Part shown: piece by piece, positions 20,279 to 31,092 of the stretch
How the letters are laid out: every line of letters starts with the position of its first letter
How positions within the stretch are numbered: position 1 is the first letter of the stretch
DNA from: Evernia prunastri
Lineage: Eukaryota; Ascomycota; Lecanoromycetes; Lecanorales; Parmeliaceae
Length of the DNA stretch: 32,888 bases
NCBI GenBank assembly: GCA_003184365.1
Contig: NKYR01000220.1
Span: forward strand, 1-32,888
Direction: 5' to 3'
The notes under the pieces: generated by a model
What the model saw: only the letters and a program-made list of their open reading frames with translations
What the model was told of the DNA's origin: nothing
Databases searched by the model: none
Program-made: the position numbers and the translations under genes

Positions 20279-22103
20279 TCAAGATAGGAGGACTTTACAG
20301 CCATCTGCGTTCGAAAGGGTGAGCGTCAAATGCTGCCGCTCCGTGCCTGGCTCTTCCCATACCTCTCCCGGTGCAAGCTCGATTTTCGGAAAGGCTTGGA
20401 TCATCCTTGCAATGCTGTATGAAGCTAGCATAAGCCCAAAGTCCTCTGGGACACGGACATCAGCTTTTGTGCTCATACAGGAGTCCACCATGAAATTAAC
20501 TTACTGCCTAGACAGAGGCGAGGGCCTCCGTTGAAGGGTAAATAACCCCACTTGATGTCGGCGAGCGCTGAGCCTTCCCATCTTTCTGGTCGGAAGGACC
20601 CGGCATCGGAGCCATAGAGATCTTGACGCCGGTGCATGTGGTACACCGAGTACGCAACAGGCATTCCCTCCCGAACCAAGATTGGAGAACGGCCGTCTGG
20701 ACCGCCACCTAGGGGCAGAGTAGTTGCCCGCTTACAGAAACGAGTGTTTATTGGCACCGGCGGATACAGCCGCAGTGCTAGATTTTCGTCTTAGCTCGGC
20801 ATGCGGACGAGTCTCCTGATCTACTCACTTTCTTTTATGACGTGCTGGAGGTAGGGCATGCGCTGAATATATGCTCTGGTGACATCCTTGTCTTGTCCAA
20901 GGACCGACTCGATTTCACTGCGGAGTTTCTTGAGCACACGCGGGTGTCTTACAAGAAGACGGCTACAAGTCCAGTGTTAGCAGCGCCCTTGCTAGCAGAG
21001 TATTCGCACTCACAAGACGTAGGACATGGTTGCAGCTGTGGTATCTCGGCCTGCAATGAGCACGTTGATAACCTGGTCCCGAACCAAATGCACGTCTTGA
21101 TGCTCGTTTTGGAGATCGTTGATGAATGTATATTTATCGGAAGTCTCTACACTGCCAGGGTCTTGCTGCAGGGCATCTTTGACGAATTGTTCTGTGTATC
21201 TCTTGACTGTCTTGCAGGCTGAGAAGAAGCCCTTTGGGGCATATAAGAAGTATAAGTCACCAAGTCGCACACGGGTAGCAGTGACCAGCGATGCCTTATT
21301 GAAGGCTTTCGAGAATAAGTCGCCGATTTCATGATTGAAGCTCTCGACGGATTGACCGAGTATCATAGCTATGGTCGTGTTAAGGGTCAAACGGTAGAAG
21401 TGAGGCTGAAGGTCGACAACGCCGGAAGAGTTAGAGACGGCGTCGACCAAGCTTTCCACATGTTCTCGGAAGCCTTCAAGATTCTGATATTGCATCCGCA
21501 CAAATTGACGCCGCAGAAGTTCCCGGGAATGTTTCCAAGCAGGACCGTCTTGTGTGAATATGCCTTCACCAATCATAGCCATCATGGCTTTATTTCGAGG
21601 ACCAAGATGAAAGTCTAGAACGACTTATGAGTTAATTGAGCAGAGCAAAATACAGTGACGTACCATCGAAGTGAGTAGACAAGACCGACTCTATATTCTC
21701 GGGATCCATTGTTGCGAAGCCAACGCCACCAAGTATCGTTAGCTCGACGGTTGGTCCCAATTGATCAAAGTAGTCTGTAAAGAGAGAAAGCAGCCTCTTC
21801 TGACGTCCGGCTCTGAAGCCTCGTTGACAATATCCAGCGCGAAAGGCCACTTGTACGAAAGTACAAATGCTGGCGGCTTGCAGCCATTCCGCTTTCCGAA
21901 TTCAACATCGGCCTAGAGGTAACGCATCAGTGATCTCTCGCAGGGTGGGCATGATGTTCTTGGATAATTTATACCCGATATTCGACAACCCGGAGAACAT
22001 ATTTATATATCCAAAACACGCAGAAAGCGAGGACGACGGAGAGCCGTACGGATATGAGTTTTGTGAGTCCGTACGCATGTAGACGTTGCTCAATAAAAGA
22101 CAT
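20279..22103 (-). pseudogene. CYP52-like cytochrome P450, second copy, one-base frameshift
   Basis: Six exons: 22103-21975, 21912-21664, 21614-21014, 20962-20829, 20777-20505 and 20445-20279. Introns are 62, 49, 51, 51 and 59 bp. The product would be 517 residues. It starts MSFIEQRLHAYGLTKL with a membrane anchor (VVLAFCVFWIYKYVL), then KRNGCKPP, I-helix AGRDTTA (314-320), ETLR (371-374), LPLGGGPDGRSP, DLYGSDAGSFRPERW and heme motif FNGGPRLCLG with Cys460. The last two intron positions match those in the P450 at 8076, so the two are paralogues. In exon 2 near 21817-21820 one T is missing between GAGGC and TTCAGA, shifting the frame. Everything else joins in frame. It is either a recent pseudogene or a homopolymer error. 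Expected reaction is fatty-acid or alkane hydroxylation. Confidence 0.85.
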
Positions 22104-23108
22104 GCCGCATCGAGGCTCTGTTTTAAAGAAAGTACGGGAGTTGATATATAAACGTTCTGAGCAATCATGAACAGGGGCTTTGGAGGTGGCAGGGGTACTT
22201 GGATGCACCTGCTACCTAGCCGGCCAGCCAGCCATGTATGTATTCACCACCCGAGCCCCCGCCCTTGCCCCCACCTTTCGTTGCTATTTTAGCACAGGAT
22301 GTAACCCGAGTCTGACAACCCCTGCTTGTACTCTGCAGCATGTACTGCAGGTTGGCTGGCCTCGGGAGTCCGGACAGCCAATCCGCACCCGCCATTAGCG
22401 CCCCAAGATAGGGATTTAGGCACCTTGGCGGGGTAACAAAATGAGTGTGGTAACACCTGGAGGTACTACAGTCTACTCCGTACACCAGACCAAACCACCT
22501 ACAAATACGAATCTACCATTTACTCCAAACAACTCTCTCTGACAGAGTTCACCATGAGGTGATAGGTCAAGATGCGATTGCATGGGAAATACTGGAAACG
22601 ACTCATTCCAGCCAACGAGCCAAGGACGGGATAGGTACCTAGGTACTCCTGCTGTGAAGGATTTAATGTGAAGGTCATAGCGTAAAGAATTTGTCAACAG
22701 GTTCCAGCCGCCGCAAAGAGGTTGTTGATCCAATAATCGCCGGACTCATGACACCCACTCACTCCCATGGACTCCCACTTCTAGATCCAGATCACTCCAA
22801 ACATATTCCCTCAGTCCAGATTTGCCAGAATCAATCCCTTGCGGAACATTTCTTTACCGCAAGGATTCGCGGCATCTTTCCTGACCCCGCGAGCACAGTG
22901 CAAATGCAACTCGCTAGAAGGAGTGCCACTCATATTGAGCACGCGAACTCGTCATCTTTCGCATCGAAGATGACAGGGTTACATGGTGGGGATTCCCTCA
23001 ATCGCAGCCTCATAATCTCGCTTTATACCCTTCGTCTCCGTGAGCGCCATGGCATCACTCCTCAACAGTTTATTTTATATGCTTTGGTCAAGGCGATAAA
23101 AGTGCCAT
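22104..23108. other. Intergenic between the P450 and the NLR
   Basis: About 1 kb between divergent start codons. It contains a C-rich stretch at 22246-22275, CTGCAG pairs near 22333-22350, and a TAGGTACCTAGGTACT motif near 22633-22648. No gene is supported; a plus-strand frame at 22691-23152 overlaps the NLR start and has no recognisable content. No effector gene is visible beside the NLR. Confidence 0.4.
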
Positions 23109-26100
23109 ATGGACCCCTTTTCCATCATTGTAGGAACGGCCGGTCTGGCTGATGTTTGTATTCGCCTTTCGAAGTTCTTGAAACAAGCCAAAGACGGATT
23201 CCAGAAGATAGACGAAGACCTAGAGGATCTGTCGAAGGAGATCACAGCGCTCCGCACTGTGAGCGACCTCATCAAGCGCAGCTTCCAGGCGGAGCTAGCT
23301 GGGAACACGGTTTCCAGTGACAACCAGATTATTGCCAATCAGTGGCAAGTTACTCGTACCATCCTAGCCGGCTGTCAAGAAATAGTCGAGAGGCTGAATG
23401 GATTGGTAATCACGATTGTGGGCCCAGGTGGAGCCTCGAAACACGTGAAGTTCGACAATCTGCGGAAGTACCTGAAGCAGCAATCGAAAGAAGATGAGTT
23501 TGCTGCATTACGCCAGAAACTCAAGGCCCACCATGGTGCTCTACAGACCAGTCTAGCAGCCGTCAATATGTATGTAACTTCCGTGGTGAATCTCGGAATT
23601 CGGTCCAATAACGGTGGCTAGTATATATACTCGAAACTCGCTATCGACGTCGAATGAATCTTTTACAGAGCTGTCACAAAAGATTCAGACGCTTGGTGCC
23701 GATTTGCAAGGGAAGATAGCTTCTTTGCAGGCACATGTCGAAACATCCGCCGAAAGAAATGTAATTGAAGAGATGTTTCCGTTTCTCTTACGACCGTCAG
23801 CTAATTTTGAAGCTTGATAATGCTGTTAGATCCGCCCAAAACGTGGTGCCTCTCGCATCGCTCAATAAGCACTTCTATACCCCTCAGACTGTCAGCAGCA
23901 TCTATACTGGTCGGGCCGCCGATCTAGACAAATTGAGACAATGCCTCCTAAATCTACCATCAACCAATCAGCTCCATGCGCAGAAGCGTTTTGTGGTCTA
24001 TGGCTTACCGGGATCCGGCAAGACCCAGTTCTCTTGCAAATTTGCCTCGGATAACAAGCAAAGGTAGGTACCGTATATTGATACCGAGACAGATTGTAGC
24101 TGATGGCAGATGCTAGCTTTTGGGGAGTCTTTTGGATTGATGCGAGCTCTTATGAGCATGCCAAAGAGTCCTTCTCGACGATTGCGAGGATCGGAAAAGT
24201 TGAGCCCAATGAACGCGCTGCGAAGAATTGGCTTTCAAGTCTTGGTAAAGAGCAACCATGGCTCCTGATTATCGACAACGCCGATGAAAGGAGCTTTCCG
24301 GTCGAGGAATGTTATCCAGATGGTGAGTGTGGCATCATACTGATAACGACGAGGAATCCGATGCTTAAGGTCCATGGCACCGTTGATCCTCGTTACTACC
24401 GTTTCGATGAGTTAAAGGAGACTGAGTCAACTGAGCTACTTTTGAAAGCTGCCGATGAACCACCGCCATGGTCTACACGCATCCTGGAGTCCGCAAAGGA
24501 GATCTGCGGGACTCTAGGCCATCTGCCTCTGGCTCTGATGCATGCAGGGAAGACTATCCTTGCTCGTCAGTGTACACTAGAGAACTATCTAAGTTTCTTT
24601 AAGAAGAATTGGAATCGAATCAGAACAATGAAGAGTTCATATGGCTCACTTCCAATCTCGGATGCGAACGCCGCTATCTATTCAAGCTACGAACTCATAC
24701 ATGACGGAATCGTGGCCAAGGGAACACAGGCTTCAGAGGATGCATTGGACCTCTTGAAAGTGTTTGCCTTCCTTCATCGTCAACGCATCAGAGCAGACAT
24801 ATTCTTGCGTGCGGCATCAAATCCAAAACTAGAAGTGCTGGAACAAGAACGGCGAGAGCTAGAGGAAAAGCAAGTCAGCATTGACACAAAGCCGAAGGTT
24901 CCCTGGTCCCAGACCTTCAGATCTTTTGGCTTCGGGATCCTCGCCTACTTGTTGAAGCTGGGCTATCGTCCTGTTCTCCCAAGGATGTTCAGCGATGCGC
25001 TTGAATCAGGGTCTTTCGATGAACTACGCCTTCGCGAAGCACTCAAAGAGCTCTTTCAGATGTCTCTTGTGTTTGTGAACCCCGATCCAAAAGACGACAG
25101 CTACTCCATGCATCCCGCAGTCCATCTGTGGGTGAGAGAGAGACCGGAGATGACCATTGCAGATCAAGCCGTGTGGTGCCAAGCGACAGCCACTATACTT
25201 ACGCAAGCCATTCTGCTTCCCCCATTGGGCGACAAAGAAGAGGACGAGATCCTTCGCAGAGACCTACTTCCGCATGTCCGTCATGTACAGAGTAACGAGT
25301 TTATTATTCAAGCAAGATTCTTGGACAACCAAAAGTCCAGAAGAAGAATTTGGCCGGTCTTACAGCCGCGCTTGGATCGGGCCCGAGCATTTCAGCTTGT
25401 CAAGTTCAGCCTGGTGTACTCCCAATGCGGCCTTTTTGAAGTAGCCGAGAAGCTACAAGTACGAGTAGCAGAATTCGCCATCAAGATGTTAGGCATGCAG
25501 CATACCGCTACAATGGACATCCTGCTGTTGTTATCAAGCACCTATTGGCAGCTTACGCGAATTCAAGAAGCTGCCGACCTGCAACAACGGGTTCTAGACG
25601 CATGCATCAAAGTCCGTGGGAGAAATGACCTGAAAACACTTAAGATCATGGATGCTTACGGCTCGAGTCGATGGCAGCAAGGGCACCTTCTGGAAGCGAG
25701 AAAGATTCATGAAACCGCGGTTGAGGGTTTCAAGAAGGTGCTTGGGGAGAACCACGTCGACACCTTGAGAGCCATGGGAAATCTTGGGCGAGCCGTTGGA
25801 AAGGACTTCAAATTCACAGAAGCCATTAAGCTTCATTCGCGTGTCGTCTCTGGTCTACGCGACAAGCTTGGTCATTCGCACTTGGATACTCTCATCGCCA
25901 TGGATAACCTAGCCATGGCTTACTTCGACAGAGCAGCCCATGGATTCGGTCATCGCGGAGATCTCGACCACGCAGTCGAAACAGAACAAGAAGTTTTTGA
26001 GCAACGCAAAGAAAAGCTCGGCAGAGAGCATCTTTACACTCTTTGGGCTGGTCTGAACCTCGCCCGTATCAAGGCTCTCCGCGGCGAGATCGACGAAGCA

Positions 26101-26535
26101 TTATCAATATTCCTCCCCGGACATACGATCGCAAGGCGGAATCTGGGCGAAAATCATTTTGGCGTTCTTTTTGGGAAGATGCACCACGGCCGTATCCTCA
26201 TCTATGCAGGGAAGTACAAGGAAGCGGAGGAGCTACTGTCCGAAGTCATCGAATCGCACCAAGGGCCGCGCAGAGGGCATCCTGACCGATTAATTGCTAT
26301 TTTTTCTCTGATAAAGTGCCGCAACCTGTTGGGTAAAGAGGCCGAGACTACAGTCTTACTTGAAGAGCTTACGGAATCGACCAAGACGCTCTTTGGTGAT
26401 GACCACGCGTGGGTCAAGTATCTGCTCGACCCGCGGAATCTATCGAAGGAGCCGGATGATGATAATTCCTCCCCCATAGATACCGGCCCCGGAAGCAGCG
26501 GTCAAAGTAGGATCGCTAAATATGGACACATATAG
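23109..26535 (+). CDS. STAND/NLR-type receptor: HeLo-like N-domain, NB-ARC, TPR repeats
   Basis: Four exons (23109-23569, 23622-23760, 23813-24063, 24117-26535) give an intact 1089-residue protein. Introns are 52, 52 and 53 bp. Residues 1 to about 200 begin MDPFSIIVGTAGLADVCIRL and match the fungal STAND N-terminal (HeLo-like) type. The NB-ARC follows: P-loop GLPGSGKT (264-271), FWGVFWIDASS, Walker B LLIIDNAD (333-339), sensor TTR (361-363), GHLPLAL (418-424) and the MHD-like MHPAVHLW (615-622). From about 715 to 1060 there are kinesin-light-chain-type TPRs, with repeated GxxHxxTL ends (GENHVDTLRAM, GHSHLDTLIAM, GREHLYTLWAG). Such proteins act in non-self recognition and regulated cell death in fungi, with the TPRs as sensor. 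The ligand is unknown. Intron 2 could instead end at 23800, which adds four residues. Confidence 0.9.
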
Positions 26536-26536
26536 C

Positions 26537-26556
26537 GTGGCGTGTCAATACGCCAC
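26537..26556 (+). terminator. Small hairpin just after the NLR stop codon
   Basis: GTGGCG (26537-26542) and CGCCAC (26551-26556) form a perfect 6-bp stem with an 8-base loop, immediately 3' of the TAG. A role in 3' end formation is speculative. Confidence 0.25.
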
Positions 26557-26609
26557 ACGTACTTTCGTACTCGCTACGACCTACTCGCTGCGACACTACA
26601 ACAGTATTG

Positions 26610-27066
26610 GGGCAAATTACATTTTCATACCCCTCCACCAAAATCAAGGGTATGAATCGGTAAAACCTGATGCTGGTAGGGTATGAAAATGTAAAACTTG
26701 TCTTCGGGGGTGTTCTTCGGGCCGGGGGGGGGTTTTCCTTCGGGGGGAAGGGTTCTTCGGTCTTTGGGGGAGTTCTTCGGGAGGTTCTTCGGGGGGCTTA
26801 ACAAGGATTCAAAAAAAAAAACAAAAAAAAACAAAAAACAAGATGAGAATTGTAAAACGAGAGATTATACAAGAAAGTTTTTTTTCCCCCCTTGAGTGCC
26901 CCCCGAAGAATAAGAAATAGTACCCCTTAAAAGTACATATTTTACAACTTCATACCCCAGCAGATTCTAGTCTTACCGATTCATACCCCTAAGGATATGA
27001 AAATGTAACTTGGGGTATGAATTTGTAAGGATTCAACCTTTCGGGGTATGAATGAGTAATTTGCCC
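26610..27066. mobile_element. MITE-like element with iterated TTCATACCCC motif
   Basis: The 457-bp segment begins GGGCAAATTAC and ends with the exact complement GTAATTTGCCC. Beyond these 11 bp, the ends stay similar for about 90 bases in inverted orientation, including GGGTATGAATCGGTAA in both arms. The motif TTACnnnTTCATACCCC or its complement occurs eight times, three in the left arm and five in the right, the right arm having two extra copies. The middle has G-rich TTCTTCGG repeats and A-rich DNA and no ORF. One terminus recurs at 32064. No target duplication is clear. It lies 75 bp after the NLR stop. Confidence 0.7.
26700..26798. repeat. G-rich TTCTTCGGG repeats inside the MITE-like element
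   Basis: At least six variants of (G)TTCTTCGGG lie close together with long G runs, followed by A-rich DNA; a complementary CCCCCCGAAGAA occurs near 26898-26909. This could fold or form G-rich structure, and is also a place where sequencing is unreliable. Confidence 0.7.
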
Positions 27067-27206
27067 GACACTATTGTGTGACCTCACCACGTGCATTACA
27101 GAATCAAAGCAAGAGATCCTGACGTTCGTGAAGAATATGCAATCCAAGCACTCCCATGCCGCCTAAGGACTCATCAAAGCTAGCTCCGATACAGATCAAG
27201 CTTTAT

Positions 27207-27966
27207 TCAAGCATTGAAACCTGGTCCTAGGATATCAACCGACGAGACACCTCCCCCCAACGTCACTCCCGCACGTATACCATAATCTTGATTCATCACA
27301 CTTTGTCGTCCCCAGTACGCAACAACAATATTGGTGCCCACGGTCGCCCACCCCGGCTCCCCGCTAATCGCACAAGCCGTATACAACGAGTCCAGAGTCG
27401 ACAATATCGACTCCCATGTGTCGCTCTGAGAGACCGCGCTGCCGGTCGTGGGGAAATACGTATGATCAGTTGTCGGGAGGGATCTGGGACCGAAGTCGCG
27501 AGCCATACGGATTGTGATGGCGCAGGTAGCTGTAGTGGTTTTAGAAACGGACACGTCTGGACTTAAATTTGGATGCCATATCTAATGGGAGAAGGGGAAA
27601 AGAGAGCGCCGCACCACTACTAGCACCCTGAGGCAGAGGCCAGCCATTTGGTGGTCGATGGGGGCTCTGGGGAAAGGCTCGCTGGGAATAAAAGATGTAG
27701 GTCGTTTGGAGATTTTCCTGAACCAATTCGCGGATCGACTGGTAAGCCTCATCGCATCGAACTGGATCAATGGCTCCTGCCCAATCCGGATGTACGGATC
27801 TGTTGACGCAGACCGGTAGCTGGTCGGCCGGCAGTGGGGCCGACGCGTTGAGGCCGGCACCGGGCTGTGTGAGGAAAGGTCCGTCGGTGAGCACCACCGC
27901 AGCACGTGTGTGGGGGTGGGAAAGCAGAAACACGAAGACGCTTAACACGAGTGAGATGGTGGGCAT
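27207..27966 (-). CDS. Small secreted protein, two exons, uncharacterised
   Basis: The ATG at 27966 starts a signal peptide (MPTISLVLSVFVFLLSHPHT). Exon 1 ends at 27621 (donor GTAGTG) and exon 2 starts at 27556 after a CCAG acceptor; a 64-bp intron gives 231 residues. A second donor (GTGCGG, exon end 27615) also keeps the frame and gives 233. Landmarks are LPVCVNRSVHPDW, RCDEAYQSIRELVQ, NGWPLPQG, TCAITIRMARDFG, SLYTACAISGEPGWATVG and a glycine-rich end. Four cysteines probably form two disulfides. It resembles a widespread type of fungal secreted protein of unknown function with a CAITI/ACAISG core. No catalytic motif seen. Confidence 0.65.
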
Positions 27967-29691
27967 GGCTCTTCTTACTGTGATCGGAAGTAGACTTGAA
28001 GAGGCTGCGATTGACGGCAAGGTTACGCAGAGAACGATAGGAAATCGTGACGAAACGGACGAGAAAATAATTAGGCAATGGGATTTGACGAAGGGCAGTA
28101 TTCACTTATCATTTGCAAGCGCTCTCGGATTCCGCGCGTTGTTCTAGCGCACCAAGTACCCCGTGAAGCCAGTACGCTCCTACTCACATGCAGACTCTAT
28201 AGGCGAATGCGGCTCATTCTCAAAGTGCAGAACCACCTCGGTACAGTATCGCCTGCGTGCGGCGGATCAAGGTTCTTCGAGATCGACGGCTGAAATAGCT
28301 TGATTTCGTCGCCTTTCGTTACATCGAAGCATAGTTATGTAAAGGTCTGAGATATCAAGGAATTTCTTAAGAATGGTATATTCTAATACAGCGAGCGAGC
28401 TACTCATAACTTGTCCCCTCTTAAACTTCACGCCGGTTCGATTAAACGATATATGTCTCGCTTCAAATAGCTCGGTCCCAATTGATCGGATCGGATCCCA
28501 CAGCGGATGCCTGAAGAAGCAACTTCTTCAAACATCCTGATCCGAATTCTTGTTGAAAAAATCTCTGATAGGCCAGCACAAAGGCCATATGAGTGATACG
28601 AAGCTCGAAAGCCCGCAAAGGAACTCCTCCTCCCAGCCATCACGGCTGAATCAAGTTGTATAGCGAGAGTTGCAAGGGCACTCTTCCTCGCTGTTCCAGG
28701 CTGGATCAAGCAGGGCAGCAAAATCTACAAGGGAACTCTTTCCCGGCCATCACGGCCAATCAGGTGACAGATAGCCAAAGGCTTTTCAGGTCAGGGAAAA
28801 CCTCTCTGCAATATGCCATCGATGTAGTATTGTGTATTGTAAAGGTAGACAGACGCTTGTGCTACAATGTGGTTTCTTACATTACAACTGTACAGCTAAA
28901 AAATAAGTACTGGAACTCGCATTAAAGGCCGACTCGCATTGAAGGCCGAGAAGCAGGTCTCCCCACCAGCGTTCTCGGCAGCATAGCGATAAGCTCGGAA
29001 TACACAACGATTTGACTAGGCTCTGAGATCACACGAGAACGCCTATAGTGGAATTCACACCCTCCGTCCAACATTGAGGAGTCGTGAAGGGCGAATGTGG
29101 TGCATGCGGTGGATGAAGGGAGGGATGAGACTAAAGGAGAAACAGGGAGAGCAAGTAAAACAGCATTACCTAGGCTGATGACATCGTTACTTTGAATGAC
29201 AGAGCAGGTGCTGGGAGGCACCTGGCTTCGGGGCAAATCCCACTTCATTCTCGTGCAATTGAATATCAAGTATGATTAGTTGCAGTCCAGCAACGACTGT
29301 ACCTGCAATTAAGATTCCCCTACCCTATTGTTTACTCTCACTGAGCAGATTTGAAAAACTTACCATAGCAAATTTGGTGTAGACAATGGCATCAGGAACC
29401 CGTTGCGTTGCGTTGATGAAGAATCCTGCCAAGTCATCCACACCAAAAGTAGCTCAAACAACGATCAAGACAAACGCTTTTTTAGCCTTTGCCAGTGACT
29501 ACGAGCATCAAACGTGACGGAAAACTTTGGCAAACGACCCAAGGCAAGCAAAAATAGCTCGCCGAGCTCACCGAAACCTACATGTCAGCATCTCCAAAGA
29601 ATATCGCGCGCTTCAACCGACTCATCATCATTCAGCATCCATCGATCCAACCCTACTCCCACAGTCAACAATCAGCGCTCCACAGTACCCC
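27967..29691. other. Intergenic, with short repeats and possible gene relics
   Basis: No intact gene is supported. A pair of similar segments of about 33 bp (28619-28655 and 28731-28765, sharing GGAACTC and GCCATCACGGC) lies 112 bp apart. On the minus strand, 29450-29370 reads VDDLAGFFINATQRVPDAIV up to a GTAAGT donor, and 29280-29180 reads VVAGLQLIILDIQL, but the reading phases of the two do not join. This may be a decayed gene. Confidence 0.35.
28915..28948. repeat. 17-bp tandem duplication
   Basis: ACTCGCATTAAAGGCCG is followed directly by a copy with one change (A to G). Confidence 0.85.
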
Positions 29692-30174
29692 TCAGTACGC
29701 CCTAAAAGTGCCCCCACAAACCCTATTCACACCCACAAGCCCCACATAACTCCCCGGCGCATCGACAGCGACATAGTCCCCCGGAGTCAAGTACCGATCA
29801 TACGCGGTGCAAAACCACCTCGGCGCGGCATCGCTCGCGTTGGGCGGATACGGCTTCCCCAGGTCGACCTCGAAGCTGAGGCACGTCGCGTTCGGGGCGC
29901 GGTAGGCCGCACACTGCTCGAGGCACGCCGTCGCGATGACGGCTTGCGGGATGGTGGTGTTGGGGTTGTCGGTGAAGAAGACGGTGTGCGCGAGCTCGAA
30001 GGGGGGCGCGACGGAGTGCTTCGAGGTCGCGAGGGGCCCGGCGGCGGGCACGATGGTGTTGGCGAGGCCGAAGGGGGCGGTGCAGGTTGCTTTCGTTGTG
30101 TTGGAGGATGCGTGTGCAAGGGGGAAGAGGCTGTGGGTGGCTATCGCTAGCAGCAGGGTAGAGATAGGCTTCAT
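29692..30174 (-). CDS. Small secreted six-cysteine protein, PAN-like
   Basis: The ATG at 30174 begins a clear signal peptide (MKPISTLLLAIATHSLFPLAHA) in a single exon of 160 residues. The mature part has six cysteines (ATCTAP, ATACLEQCAAY, ATCLSF, WFCTAY, RVCGGT) and N-glycosylation sites NTT, NAT and NAS. The order ACxxxCAAY...CLSFEVD...WFCTAYD resembles fungal secreted proteins related to PAN/apple domains, which bind carbohydrate or protein; this assignment is tentative. The start is chosen because the frame upstream lacks another ATG close by and the peptide is ideal there. GC-rich coding sequence contrasts with its surroundings. Confidence 0.7.
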   Translation of the reverse strand: MKPISTLLLAIATHSLFPLAHASSNTTKATCTAPFGLANTIVPAAGPLATSKHSVAPPFELAHTVFFTDNPNTTIPQAVIATACLEQCAAYRAPNATCLSFEVDLGKPYPPNASDAAPRWFCTAYDRYLTPGDYVAVDAPGSYVGLVGVNRVCGGTFRAY

Positions 30175-30794
30175 CGCAATGCGAGTCAAACTGATATACG
30201 GCACAGTGAAGTTATGTGAAGGGGTGTGCTCTTTTGAGAGGAGAGCAGGATATCCGGTCGTGGATGAGGGTAGTCGTCCTTGGTACCTGCTTGTGGTACG
30301 ACAATTTTTGCCTTCCCCAATTGGCGGCACCCGCGCTGCCGCATATCGGCCGACGAGATATCTGGACCTGACATGATGACAGATAGACTTGCATGTCTCG
30401 CAAGTAGTAGCTGCACAAATGATAGGGGCGGTTGGTATCGTAAGCGAGTGGAAAGCGGCTAGAGTACTCTAACCTGTCTTTGAAGTCTGCTAAGATCTGT
30501 CTTGGAGAGATCTAGCTTCACCGAAATGCCGGAAGGAAACGCCCTTCAGCCAGTGAATTAAAAATCCAAACAATTGATAACGGTAGAAGAGCGGAGAGAG
30601 ATGTATCGATAGCACGACTCAGATTCTCCTAAACCCACTAGCATCAAATATGAGACCGCGGCGCTGGCGACCCCTTCAAACAAACGCTTTCTACAATATT
30701 TGCCAAAGCGTTTTGCCCACTTTCCCAAACTGGCCCTTTCTCATTCCGCCACACTAGACTTTCCCGGTCACCCCTACCCAAGCCTTATCGGCGA
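30175..30794. other. Intergenic, promoter of the six-cysteine protein
   Basis: 620 bases without a supported gene. The part next to 30175 should be the promoter of the leftward small secreted protein. Nothing else recognisable. Confidence 0.4.
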
Positions 30795-31092
30795 CATCAG
30801 AGCGTTTACTCGGTCCCGCCTGCGTAGGTCCCTTGGTACGCTGCGTCTACATCATCAGATGCGCGTTTCTCGGTCCCACCTGCGTAGGTGCCCTGGTAGG
30901 CCGCGTCTTCATCATCAGATGCGCGTTTCTCGGTCCCACCTGCGTAGGTCCCTTGGTACGCTGCGTCTACATCATCAGATGCGCGTTTCTCGGTCCCACC
31001 TGCGTAGGTGCCCTGGTAGGCTGCGTCTACATCATCAGATGCGCGTTTCTCGGTCCCACCTGCGTAGGTGCCCTGGTAGGCCGCGTCTTCAT
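30795..31092. repeat. Minisatellite, 60-bp period, about five units
   Basis: Each unit holds CGGTCCCACCTGCGTAGGT, a variable part, and CATCATCAGATGCGCGTTT. The period is exactly 60 bases. Two variants of each half occur: CCCTTGGTACG versus GCCCTGGTAGG, and CTGCGTCTAC versus CCGCGTCTTC. Units read type A, B, A, hybrid, B. Because 60 is a multiple of three, two forward frames stay open across it, but neither has an ATG or a known family, so I treat it as non-coding. The first and last units are degenerate. Confidence 0.92.

Noticed and set aside
22691..23152. 153-codon plus-strand ORF upstream of the NLR
   Set aside because: No recognisable content, and it overlaps the NLR start in another frame.
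23570..24116. Apparent frameshifts splitting the NLR into four ORFs
   Set aside because: Each break is a 52-53-bp intron with donor, branch site and acceptor; using the acceptor at 24116 the total is exactly 1090 codons including stop.
26610..27066. Clear target-site duplication of the MITE-like element
   Set aside because: Flanks share only loose similarity (AGTATTG versus ACTATTG) and are not directly adjacent to both ends.
30795..31092. CRISPR-like array
   Set aside because: Units are contiguous without unique spacers and the genome is fungal.
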